DNA of 54,982 bases, taken from assembly GCA_913031625.1 (NCBI GenBank), contig CAJWGB010000009.1, positions 1 to 54,982 of the forward strand, read 5' to 3'. Of this stretch, positions 45,657-54,166 are shown in pieces. The stretch is from an uncultured Planctomycetaceae bacterium (lineage in GTDB: Bacteria > Planctomycetota > Planctomycetia > Planctomycetales > Planctomycetaceae). The notes under the pieces are model-generated. The model saw only the letters and a list, made by a program, of their open reading frames with translations, ran no database searches and had not been told where the DNA came from. A program made the translations under genes and the position numbers. Within the stretch, counting starts at the first letter, position 1; each line of letters opens with the position of its first letter.

Positions 45657-46916
45657 TTACATATGAAACGCAGCAGCAAATCTGTCGCACTGCAACAGCC
45701 ACTCAGAGTACCCTCGTCCAATCACGACGACTCCCTTTTGTGACACCGTACATGAGTCTGAGGTAGACACGGAATCAATATCCACAACTGCCGCAGTCGG
45801 AACGTTGACGCCCTTCTCCAGAATCGCGCGATACACACGCGCTCCGGGTCCGATCGTGACATCATCAAACAAGACGGAGTCGACGACATGTGCGTTAGGT
45901 TCGACACGAACGTTAGGCCCCAGGATTGAATTCACCACAACACCGCCGTCGACAACAGCTCCTGGCGAGACAATGGAATTGATCAGTCTGGGTTCCGGAC
46001 CGCCGGTACTGTTACACGTTCGAGCAGGTGGACTGCCGGCATCGGCCGTGCGAATTCTCCAGTCTTGCTGATAAAGATCAATCGGAGGAACTGGTGCCAG
46101 CAGGTCCATGTTCGATTCATAATAAGAATCAATCGTGCCCACATCCCGCCAGTATCCATCAGCCGTCACGCGTCCTTTCTCTGTTCCAAACTGATAAGCC
46201 ACTACGTCTCGTTCATGAATCACACGCGGGAGAATGTCGTGTCCAAAGTCATGAGACGATGTATCGTCAGCATGGTCTGTCTGCAGAGCTTCCATCAGTG
46301 TGGATATCGAAAACACGTAGATCCCCATCGACGCCAGCGCAAAATCCGGATCATCGGGCATTGATCTGGGTACGGGCGGCTTCTCATCAAACTGCGTGAC
46401 GCGAAGGTTCTCGTCCGTTCCAAGGATCCCAAAGGAAGACGCTTCATCCACTGGCACGGGTCGACAGGCCACCGTCACATCTGCTCCGGAGAACGTGTGA
46501 TGATGAAGCATCTCCGCATAGTCCATGCGGTAGATGTGATCGCCAGAGAGAATCACAACATGGAGGGCGCCACTGCGTTCCAACAGGTAAAGGTTTTGAT
46601 AAATGGCGTCTGCCGTTCCCTGATACCAGGAGTCGTCCGTCCGCATCTGGGGAGGAACCGGGGTAATGTACTCACTCAGATTCGGATTCAGCACCGACCA
46701 GGCGTCACGCAGATGTTTCATCAGTGAGTGCGACTTGTACTGCGGCAGCACAAGGATCTGTCGCAGCCCGGAATGCAGGCAGTTGCTCAGAGTGAAGTCA
46801 ATGATCCGGTACTGGCCACCAAACGGAACGGCAGGTTTTGCGCGATCAGCCGTCAACGGAAACAGTCGCGATCCGACTCCTCCTGCGAGGACCAGTGTGA
46901 GCGTCTTGGAAACCAT
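45657..46916 (-). CDS. glgC: glucose-1-phosphate adenylyltransferase
   Basis: 419 residues from ATG 46916 with AGGAGC seven bases upstream; the open frame runs far upstream but that part lacks family similarity. It makes ADP-glucose for glycogen. Motifs: AGGVGSRLFPLTADRAKPAVPFGG (split over residues 11-34), YRIIDFTLSN, WYQGTADA (activator and substrate area), ILSGDHIYRMDY with the catalytic aspartate, FDEKP, and the left-handed beta-helix C-terminal part (NSIVSPGAVVDGGVV, NSILGPNVRVE). No glgA or glgB nearby. It is divergent from the third sulfatase, sharing a 250-base promoter space. Confidence 0.95.
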   Translation of the reverse strand: MVSKTLTLVLAGGVGSRLFPLTADRAKPAVPFGGQYRIIDFTLSNCLHSGLRQILVLPQYKSHSLMKHLRDAWSVLNPNLSEYITPVPPQMRTDDSWYQGTADAIYQNLYLLERSGALHVVILSGDHIYRMDYAEMLHHHTFSGADVTVACRPVPVDEASSFGILGTDENLRVTQFDEKPPVPRSMPDDPDFALASMGIYVFSISTLMEALQTDHADDTSSHDFGHDILPRVIHERDVVAYQFGTEKGRVTADGYWRDVGTIDSYYESNMDLLAPVPPIDLYQQDWRIRTADAGSPPARTCNSTGGPEPRLINSIVSPGAVVDGGVVVNSILGPNVRVEPNAHVVDSVLFDDVTIGPGARVYRAILEKGVNVPTAAVVDIDSVSTSDSCTVSQKGVVVIGRGYSEWLLQCDRFAAAFHM

Positions 46917-47168
46917 GATTTGCTCCTGAAATGTTGCTCCGAACGATCCGTGTTCATGTCTGCAACAGAGCAATGCAAAACCTGTGCCGAATTGACAACC
47001 CAGTGATTTCTGCGGCACACGACTCATACTGCGCAGGGAATGGGCGTTCATGCCAACAATCAATGCCGTTCCGTGCAGTTCCGCAGAGTGTCCCGTATCA
47101 TCCGGAATCAGAGCACTGTTACTGCACCACGCGGCTCTCGACTCCTTAACACAGAATTCAAAACACTC

Positions 47169-48638
47169 ATGCGATTCCTGATCGGGCTTCTTGCTCTGGC
47201 GTTTGCCCAAACTGCAACTGCAGACGAAAAACTGCCTCCCAACATCCTGTTCCTCGTCACGGACGACTGCAACTGTGACCTGTCGTGTTACGGACACTCA
47301 CTGGTCCGGACCCCCTCTCTCGATCGTCTTGCAAAGCGAGGGGTCAGGTTCACGCACGCGTATGCTCAATATCCGGTATGCAATCCAAGTCGATCCTCGT
47401 TTCTGACGAGTCTCTATCCGGATCAAACCGGTGTGCTCAACAATGCAGGCAACTTTCGAAAACAGCATCCCAATGTTGTCACGATGCCGCAGATGTTTCG
47501 TAACCACGGATACACTGCGATTCGCATCGGAAAACTCTATCACTATGCAGTCCCGAATCAGATCGGCACGGATGGAGAAGATGATCTCGCATCGTGGGAC
47601 ATCCGCTTTAATCCGCGAGGCATCGACCGCGAAGTTCACGAGCAGATACACAGTATCCGGCCGGATGCCCCCATCGAATCCCGTTTTGGTGGCACACTGT
47701 CGTGGCTGAAGGTGGATCAGGAATCGGAAGAACACACCGACGGTGTCGCTGCAACAGAAGCCATTCGCATTATGAAGGAACTTCACCCTGAGCGAACGAA
47801 GCGCCCATTCTTTCTTGCCGTCGGCTTTTATCGTCCTCACACACCCTACGTTGCCCCGGCTCGTCTGTTCGATCTGTACCCCCTTGATCAGATCATTCCT
47901 GAACTGGAGATCCCCACTGACCGAGACGACATTCCTCTGGCCGCACTTCATGATCGCCCGGGGCAGCGTGAACTCACGGTCGCACAGCGCAAGGATATCA
48001 TCCAGGCATACTACGCTTCAGTCTCACTGATGGATGAACAGCTGGGACGCGTGACTCAGGCACTGACAGACCTGAATCTCTCGGACAACACGATCGTTGT
48101 GTTTATCTCCGATCATGGTTATCACCTTGGTGCCCATGGGCTCTGGCAAAAGAGCGACCTGTTTGAAGGCTCGTGTCGCGTCCCAATGATCGTCTCAGCT
48201 CCGGGCGTCAGTCAGAATGGTCGTACAGCGACAGGTCCTGTCGAGTTGCTTGACCTGTATCCGACGCTGGCGGAACTCGCAGGAGTCACTCCTCCCGATC
48301 ACTTGAAAGGTACCAGTCTTGTTCCGATGCTGAAGGATCCGACAGCTTCCGCAAAGCCGGGAGCATTAAGCGTCACCGTCAGTCGGGCAAGACAAATGCA
48401 CAAGGAGTTTACAAAGAGCCGCGTGATGGGATATTCGATTCGTACGGAACGGTATCGATATACTGAATGGGGAAATGGAGTCTGGGGGAAAGAACTGTAC
48501 GACTACGAGACCGACCCCAAAGAACTGACCAACCTCGCAAAGAAGCCGGAACACCAGAAAACAATGGCTAAGCTCAAGGCAACGCTTGATGCCGCCAAAG
48601 AAAGAGCAGTGCCTGGCTTCACTCGTGCTCAGCAGTGA
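47169..48638 (+). CDS. secreted sulfatase (iduronate-2-sulfatase-like)
   Basis: 489 residues from ATG 47169 with signal peptide MRFLIGLLALAFAQTATA. Metal-site start PPNILFLVTDDCNCDLSCYG, formylglycine motif CNPSR (C71-R75) continuing SSFLTS, GKLYHYA, VGFYRPHTPYVAP and the metal pair FISDHGYHLG. The PVCNPSRSS and FYRPHTPY blocks are those of iduronate-2-sulfatase and related glycan sulfatases. The frame open upstream to 47040 is not used as it lacks a signal. It is divergent from glgC. Confidence 0.93.
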   Translation: MRFLIGLLALAFAQTATADEKLPPNILFLVTDDCNCDLSCYGHSLVRTPSLDRLAKRGVRFTHAYAQYPVCNPSRSSFLTSLYPDQTGVLNNAGNFRKQHPNVVTMPQMFRNHGYTAIRIGKLYHYAVPNQIGTDGEDDLASWDIRFNPRGIDREVHEQIHSIRPDAPIESRFGGTLSWLKVDQESEEHTDGVAATEAIRIMKELHPERTKRPFFLAVGFYRPHTPYVAPARLFDLYPLDQIIPELEIPTDRDDIPLAALHDRPGQRELTVAQRKDIIQAYYASVSLMDEQLGRVTQALTDLNLSDNTIVVFISDHGYHLGAHGLWQKSDLFEGSCRVPMIVSAPGVSQNGRTATGPVELLDLYPTLAELAGVTPPDHLKGTSLVPMLKDPTASAKPGALSVTVSRARQMHKEFTKSRVMGYSIRTERYRYTEWGNGVWGKELYDYETDPKELTNLAKKPEHQKTMAKLKATLDAAKERAVPGFTRAQQ

Positions 48639-49096
48639 TCAGCCGCTGAGACGTTGTGTCATGGAATTCGCCGGAATTCCCGGGATGAGACGGTCAGGAG
48701 ACCGCCCCGTAACATGAATAGTTTCTGATGGTGGACGTCTTCAGAGGTCCCGTCAGTCACGGGACTCAGGCGTTCAGCAACTATTTTTTCGGATTCAGGG
48801 TCCGAATCAACGACGCTCATTCGTTGACCGGATGCAGCAGACAACTGGCGTCTGCAGGCAGGCCAGACAGCCTGCGGTTAATGCATTTAGAATCAGGAAT
48901 TCAGATCCATCCTCAGAAGGCTGGATGATCTGCAGGAGTTGTAGTCCGCAGTGAATCCTGCGGGAGTTGGCACTTCTCACCAACTGCTGCTCACCAACCG
49001 AGCACAAGGCACAGATTCTGTGTCCGACTTCCGGTCCAGATTGCAATAGACAGAACTGAAGTGCTCGCTTCCTTTCCGTAACCTGCAGATCAGTTC
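48639..49096. other. intergenic stretch with partial copy of the long repeat
   Basis: About 460 bases without a supported gene. It contains a 31-base partial copy (48689-48719) of the direct repeat found at 45303 and 45461, and a GTCCCGT/ACGGGAC mini-hairpin near 48750. Confidence 0.55.
48689..48719 (+). repeat. partial copy of the long direct repeat
   Basis: 31 bases beginning GACGGTCAGGAGACCGCCCC. It matches the left end of the repeats at 45303 and 45461. Confidence 0.75.
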
Positions 49097-50497
49097 ATGA
49101 GCATCGTCGACACCAGGCATACTCAGGCAATGAGTTCCAGGATCCTGCACATGTTCCAACACAAAGCAAGGATCCAGGATCATGAGGAATCACCTCGGGT
49201 GTGCGTCACACCTCCGGGTGTGACGCTCACGAATACCATTAAGGTGCTTGGACCTCGGATCTTTGTGGGGCGATGGCCGTCGGCACGCGTTTCAATTCTG
49301 TCGTCTCGCCTGCCCAGGCGAAAGGACACGGTCCCCTGGTGGTTCGATGCCCTGCGTACAGTGGCGATCCGGTCGGCCACAGATGGAGCAAGCCTGCTGT
49401 GTGTTCCGGGAGCAACGGCCTCAGACTTCATGAGACGACTCTGCGAACTCCTGCAGTTGCCCTCACTGAAGTTCAGACTACCGGACAGAGAATCCATGGC
49501 GACGGAGTCCATTGCAGAATGGCTCGCCATCAACTCACCAGAGAGTGAAGAGATCGCAGTTTCCCCCAGGATTGAATTAACTGACTGTGCACCCGCGGCA
49601 GATCTTTCCAGCCTGCCGCTGCCGGACCGTATCCTTGCGGTCTGTGGCACTCGACTTGTTGGCCTGCATACGACTGTCAACGGCAACTGCCAACAGCTCC
49701 TGCACAATCAGATCACCACCGGAAAGCCCGTCATGTTGGTGGCCCTGCGAGGCCGGAAGAATCCAGCGAGTGCTGACAGGAGTCTTGTTGCAGCGGGCGC
49801 GATTCCGTGGATCCTCGAACCGCTGGCAACACCAGCACAGGATGAATCCAATTCCAGCAATCGAACTGTGACTCTGAAACACGGGCCACTCACTCATCCG
49901 AGCGAATGGCTGTGTCACTGGACTCGCCCACATCGCGGCCCATGGTCAAATCAATCTGAAAACGAATACCTTGATGAACTTCTGCTGCGCAGCGAGCTCG
50001 CTGATCGTTCCGCCCTGGCAAGCCTGATTCGAATCGTGGCAACGCAGCGTATCGAAACCACAGTTCTGACTCTTGAAACCAGGGCAGTTTCGTGGACCGC
50101 TGTTCCGCTCAACGAGTTTCGACACCGCCGGATCTTTCGACGTCATAAGCAGCACTTCGATTTTGAGCCATGGGGAATTGCCGTCCGAAAAGAATGGCTG
50201 GAACAAAACGGATGCCGGTCCGTTCAGTACGTGGTCGATCAGGGACAGGAATCACGTGGAAATTCCTGGCTTCACCAGCCTGCCAGGAGTCGCAATGGAA
50301 AAATCGATTGGCGCGAAGAAAAAGAGTGGCGTTCTCCAAATCGTGTGGTCCTTGCGGCAGCCTGTCCAGGCGATGTTGTCGTGTTCGTGGACCAACTGAG
50401 CCAGGTTCCCGAGCGACTCACAGAACTGGTGCAGCAACACGGATGGACGATCGTCGCAGTCCCAAATCCCGATTCAGATGAGACCGATAAGACATGA
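49097..50497 (+). CDS. unrecognised 466-residue protein, weakly AbiGi-like C-terminus
   Basis: No signal peptide or membrane segment. The N-terminal two thirds have no motif I recognise. The C-terminal third contains FEPWGIAVRKEWLEQNGCRS (356-375) followed later by WREEKEWRSPNRV (405-417). That arrangement, a 'G-x-x-x-KEWL' strand then an 'E-K-EWR' turn, recalls AbiGi/DUF2971-type proteins linked with phage abortive infection; the resemblance is weak and may be chance. A perfect 10-base-pair inverted repeat lies at 49203-49226, in codons 36-43. The start is uncertain: ATG 49097 and ATG 49130 both lack a strong ribosome binding site. It is preceded and followed by long intergenic spaces, so it stands alone. 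Confidence 0.7.
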   Translation: MSIVDTRHTQAMSSRILHMFQHKARIQDHEESPRVCVTPPGVTLTNTIKVLGPRIFVGRWPSARVSILSSRLPRRKDTVPWWFDALRTVAIRSATDGASLLCVPGATASDFMRRLCELLQLPSLKFRLPDRESMATESIAEWLAINSPESEEIAVSPRIELTDCAPAADLSSLPLPDRILAVCGTRLVGLHTTVNGNCQQLLHNQITTGKPVMLVALRGRKNPASADRSLVAAGAIPWILEPLATPAQDESNSSNRTVTLKHGPLTHPSEWLCHWTRPHRGPWSNQSENEYLDELLLRSELADRSALASLIRIVATQRIETTVLTLETRAVSWTAVPLNEFRHRRIFRRHKQHFDFEPWGIAVRKEWLEQNGCRSVQYVVDQGQESRGNSWLHQPARSRNGKIDWREEKEWRSPNRVVLAAACPGDVVVFVDQLSQVPERLTELVQQHGWTIVAVPNPDSDETDKT

Positions 50498-50809
50498 AGC
50501 TCCCTTCAGCATTTCACTCTGTGTTTCTCTGAGTCCTCTGTCGTGAATCAATTCATTCGCGAAGAGAACGCGGGTACCTGCGAGCCTTCAGTTCAACGAA
50601 GAAGTGCCTGGAGCTGACTCGTTTAGCCGGCAGCAGCAGGCGTACGCGTCGAATCTCGTGTCATGACCGGCCAGTACGCGGGCCCTGAGGGCCTCTGGCT
50701 GAAAGAAGGACGTCCCTGGAATCACGACTTCTGTCCAAACCTTCAATTCCGGCCAACTGCATTACAATGGTGACTTACCACTTTGATCCTCATTCGGCTG
50801 GAATCTGAC
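50498..50809. other. intergenic stretch
   Basis: About 310 bases without a gene. It contains a reverse-oriented CACCACAGAG-type element at about 50514-50548. Confidence 0.5.
50514..50548 (-). repeat. dispersed CACCACAGAG-type intergenic repeat, inverted copy
   Basis: On the minus strand it reads ATTCACGACAGAGGACTCAG and on through AGAAACACAGAG. Opposite orientation to the copies near 4 kb and 44-45 kb. Confidence 0.6.
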
Positions 50810-52228
50810 ATGTCACACCTGAAACCAGTGCTGCAACCGATGCTGCGGAACGTCGACCCAGTTGGTGCCATGCTTGTATGGCAACTCGGATCGGCGTTCG
50901 GGCGGGGCATCTGTATTCTCCTGACCGTCCTCGCTCTTGCCCCTGCTGCTGCGGCGGACGACCAAACACGCATCACCGCCGCGAAGACATTTGTGCAGCA
51001 GGTGTTTGATGAAAAGTACGAGGAGGCAGCGACGAGATTCGATGCCACCATGACCCGCAGTCTGCCGGTGTCGGCTGTCAAAAAGATTCACACGGATCTC
51101 ACCCGACAGTACGGAAAACTACAGAAGGCGGATAAGACGAAGACACAGTCTCCTGGAGAGTACGAGATCGTGTACGTCACGCTCGAGTTTGAGAAAGGAG
51201 ACCTTGCAGCCCGAGTGGTGTTTGACGCCAAAGAGCAAATTGCAGGTCTGTTCTTTGTTCCGGCCGAACAATATCAAAGCCCTGCCTACGTGAAGCAGAA
51301 TGCTTTTCGGGAAGAAGAAGTCTCTCTGGGAAATGGAGCCCTGCTGCTGCCGGGAACGCTCACTCTCCCCACAAACCCTCAGGGTAAAGTGGCGGCAGTA
51401 GTGTTGGTGCACGGCTCCGGTCCCAATGATCGCGATGAAACAATTGGTCCCAACAAGCCGTTCCGCGACCTCGCTCACGGGCTTGCGACTCGGGGAATCG
51501 CAGTATTGCGATATGAAAAACGGACAAGGCAGCATCAGGTGCTGATGGCGCTGAACGCAAAGCTAACCGTCAAGGAGGAGACCATCGACGATGCGGTCGC
51601 AGCTGTTGACCTGCTTCGCAAACGAAGCGAAATAGATCCACAGCGTGTCTTCGTGATTGGGCACAGCCTCGGAGCAATGCTGGTTCCTGCCATTGCAGAG
51701 CTGCAGCCAGACGCCTGCGGATTTGTGTGCCTTGCCGGCAATACTCAACCGTTGCAGACTCTGATTGCCGAACAAACGAAATACCTTGTCGCAGTTGACG
51801 GACAGGTGACTCCGGAGGAGAAGGCTCATCAGGAAAAAATCCTTCAACAGGTCGCGTTAGTGGATTCCGACAAGCTGACCGAAACAACTGCCAGAGGCGA
51901 ACTGCCGTTTGCCGTTCCCCCTGCCTATTGGATACACCTCAATTCGTATAACGTGGCAACTTCAGCAGCCAGGATGACTCGACCGGTGATGGTGCTGCAG
52001 GGCGAACGTGATTACCAGGTGACAATGGAAGACTTCGCTGGCTGGAAGAAGGCATTCAAGGGGAAGCAGCGTGTCCTGCTGAAATCGTATCCAACCCTGA
52101 ATCATCTGTTCATAACGGGCGAAGGTAAGAGTCGCCCGCAAGAGTACAACGCAGCTGGCAATGTCGCGGAGGAAGTCATCGTCGATATAGCAGAGTGGAT
52201 CGGCAGTCAGTCGCCATTGAAAAAGTAG
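50810..52228 (+). CDS. alpha/beta hydrolase with N-terminal DUF3887 domain
   Basis: 472 residues from ATG 50810; the frame extends nine codons more upstream. A membrane or signal segment spans about 30-48 (RGICILLTVLALAPAAAA). The DUF3887 domain is at about 50-150 (ITAAKTFVQQVFDEKYEEA, GDLAARVVFDAKEQIAGLFF). A serine-hydrolase alpha/beta domain follows, with VLVHGSGPNDRDET (oxyanion region), nucleophile S286 in GHSLGA, D401 in QGERDYQ and H432 in TLNHLF. Predicted secreted carboxylesterase or peptidase-type hydrolase; substrate unknown. It stands between the unrecognised gene and a 570-base repeat-bearing space. Confidence 0.88.
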   Translation: MSHLKPVLQPMLRNVDPVGAMLVWQLGSAFGRGICILLTVLALAPAAAADDQTRITAAKTFVQQVFDEKYEEAATRFDATMTRSLPVSAVKKIHTDLTRQYGKLQKADKTKTQSPGEYEIVYVTLEFEKGDLAARVVFDAKEQIAGLFFVPAEQYQSPAYVKQNAFREEEVSLGNGALLLPGTLTLPTNPQGKVAAVVLVHGSGPNDRDETIGPNKPFRDLAHGLATRGIAVLRYEKRTRQHQVLMALNAKLTVKEETIDDAVAAVDLLRKRSEIDPQRVFVIGHSLGAMLVPAIAELQPDACGFVCLAGNTQPLQTLIAEQTKYLVAVDGQVTPEEKAHQEKILQQVALVDSDKLTETTARGELPFAVPPAYWIHLNSYNVATSAARMTRPVMVLQGERDYQVTMEDFAGWKKAFKGKQRVLLKSYPTLNHLFITGEGKSRPQEYNAAGNVAEEVIVDIAEWIGSQSPLKK

Positions 52229-52258
52229 GCTGAAAGCACGGCGGCCCTGGATCATTGG

Positions 52259-52618
52259 CCACAGACAGGCACGGATCAAACACAGATGGTTCAGCAGCGA
52301 AGCTGCGCCGGCATATCGCTGCGGGCATAAGCCCGCAGAATCTGAATAACAGACAATTAGCGACAGCGTATCTGCAAATTTGCTCAGTGCCGTCAGTGCC
52401 CTCTGTGCCCTCTGTGGTGATCCAGACGTTCGACGACAGACTTCATGGCGAATTAAGAACCGCTGCCGCCGTTTCACGGCTTATGAGAAACCCAACATTC
52501 TGCGGACTGACGCCCGCAGCGATTGGGTACCGTCGCTTCGCGACTCAGATTCAACGCCCGATTGAACTCCTGCAAGCCGCCAGACCCCAATCTGTGTTTC
52601 ATCCGTGCCCATCTGTGG
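52259..52618. repeat. inverted repeat pair flanking 300 bases
   Basis: Left arm 52259-52289 begins CCACAGACAGGCACGGATCA. The right arm, read on the minus strand from 52618 back to 52588, begins CCACAGATGGGCACGGATGA. The two match at about 26 of 31 positions. Confidence 0.75.
52319..52338. repeat. perfect 8-base-pair hairpin
   Basis: CTGCGGGC (52319-52326), ATAA, GCCCGCAG (52331-52338). No T tract, so not a typical terminator; the same hairpin architecture as at 23495 but with different arms. Confidence 0.7.
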
Positions 52619-52796
52619 ATCGGACCTGAAAATCAAACAGCGGCCCGGCAGGCCTACAACCCTTAGAGTCAGACCCTTTCCAAAGGGTTGATCCCTCTGG
52701 TATACTGTCAGCACCGAATTTGCTCGGCGGCAAAGAGCGTCAGCGACCGATAAACAGAGTATTCGGCCCCACCTCTCCTTCCTCAGGAATCCTGCC

Positions 52797-54152
52797 ATGC
52801 TTTCCATCTTTGGACTCAGGTCTGCCAGGGACAAATCTCATTGCGATGGTGTCACTCGTCGGGACATGCTGCGTGCCGGAACGCTGGCCGTTGGCGGGCT
52901 CACGCTTCCTCAGCTGCTTCGTGCGGAAGAACGTGCAGGAATCCGCAAGTCTGACAAAGCTGTCATTATGATTTACATGTGTGGTGCTCCCGGCCACCAG
53001 GACATGTATGACCTGAAGATGGACGCACCGTCAGAGATTCGTGGCTCGTTCAAGCCCATTTCGACGAATGTCGAGGGAATTGAAATCTGCGAACACATGC
53101 CGCGACTCGCAGGCATTATGGACAAGTGTGTCCCACTCAGAAGTGTGGTTGGTTCACCGAGCGGAGCCCACGACTCATTTATCTGTTATACGGGACGGCC
53201 GGTCCCCAATCAGCCGGCCGGTGGCTGGCCCTCTGTTGGGTCAGTTGCATCACGAGTTCTCGGACCGCGCAATGACTCTGTTCCTCCGTTTGTCGGCTTG
53301 TCTCCCAATGCTGGCCATCCGCCTTATGGTTCCCCTGGGCATCCAGGATTCCTGGGGGTGGCTCATTCAGCATTTCGCCCGTCCGGACCGGCGCGAAACG
53401 ACATGCAGCTTCAGAAGGGTGTTGATGCATCTCGACTGGACGATCGACGTGCGCTGCTGGCCAGCGTCGACAGCATCCGACGAGACATCGATGCCAGCGG
53501 CACACTCGACGGGCTCGATAATCTCACGCAGCAGGCGTTCGACATCCTGACATCAACAGCTCTGGCAGACGCACTGGATATCTCCAAAGAACCGGAATCA
53601 ATTCGCGAACGCTATGGGAAGGGTGATCCGAAACACTATGGCGATGGGGCTCCCAGAAACCTCGAACATTTTCTGATGGCCAGACGTCTGGTCCAGGCGG
53701 GCTGCCGCGTTGTGACGCTCAACTTCGGTCGCTGGGACTTTCACTCCAACAACTTTAATGGCATGAAAGACACACATCTGCCGCAGTTCGACCAGGGTTT
53801 GTCCGCCCTGATCGAAGACCTGCACAATCAGGGGATGGCAGATGATGTGGCAGTCATTGCATGGGGAGAATTCGGTCGAACCCCACGAATCAACAACAAC
53901 GCGGGACGTGACCACTGGCCACAGGTTGGAGGTGGACTGCTGGCAGGAGGAGGGTTCCGCACGGGGCAGGTCATTGGAGCAACTGACCGTATCGGCGGGG
54001 AAGTCGCCGAGCGACCCGTTCACTTCTCCGAAGTCATCGCCATGCTGTATCGCCACCTGGGGATCAATCCCGATGTTGTGAAGCTGGATGATCTGACAGG
54101 TCGCCCTCAGTATCTGCTGAACAACACGACACCGATGCCTGAACTGGTCTAA
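52797..54152 (+). CDS. Tat-exported DUF1501 protein, second copy
   Basis: 451 residues. ATG 52797 has AGGA upstream; the Tat motif is TRRDMLRAG (RR at 21-22). DUF1501 landmarks are present: MCGAPGHQDMYDLK, GAHDSFICYTGRP, GGWPSVGSVAS, ARRLVQAGCRVVT, WDFHSN, WGEFGRTPRIN and GRDHWP. About as similar to the copy at 10532 as expected for separate family members, not a recent duplicate. Its stop is followed 14 bases later by the amidohydrolase gene, so both exported proteins are probably made together. Confidence 0.92.
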   Translation: MLSIFGLRSARDKSHCDGVTRRDMLRAGTLAVGGLTLPQLLRAEERAGIRKSDKAVIMIYMCGAPGHQDMYDLKMDAPSEIRGSFKPISTNVEGIEICEHMPRLAGIMDKCVPLRSVVGSPSGAHDSFICYTGRPVPNQPAGGWPSVGSVASRVLGPRNDSVPPFVGLSPNAGHPPYGSPGHPGFLGVAHSAFRPSGPARNDMQLQKGVDASRLDDRRALLASVDSIRRDIDASGTLDGLDNLTQQAFDILTSTALADALDISKEPESIRERYGKGDPKHYGDGAPRNLEHFLMARRLVQAGCRVVTLNFGRWDFHSNNFNGMKDTHLPQFDQGLSALIEDLHNQGMADDVAVIAWGEFGRTPRINNNAGRDHWPQVGGGLLAGGGFRTGQVIGATDRIGGEVAERPVHFSEVIAMLYRHLGINPDVVKLDDLTGRPQYLLNNTTPMPELV

Positions 54153-54166
54153 CGTCTGAGGGTCAG

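Larger units (their letters stand above)
52229..52796. other. repeat-bearing intergenic region before the second DUF1501 gene
   Basis: About 570 bases without a gene. It holds a 31-base inverted repeat pair (52259-52289 and 52588-52618), a perfect hairpin CTGCGGGC-ATAA-GCCCGCAG at 52319-52338 and an inverted CACCACAGAG-type element at about 52381-52423. Confidence 0.6.
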
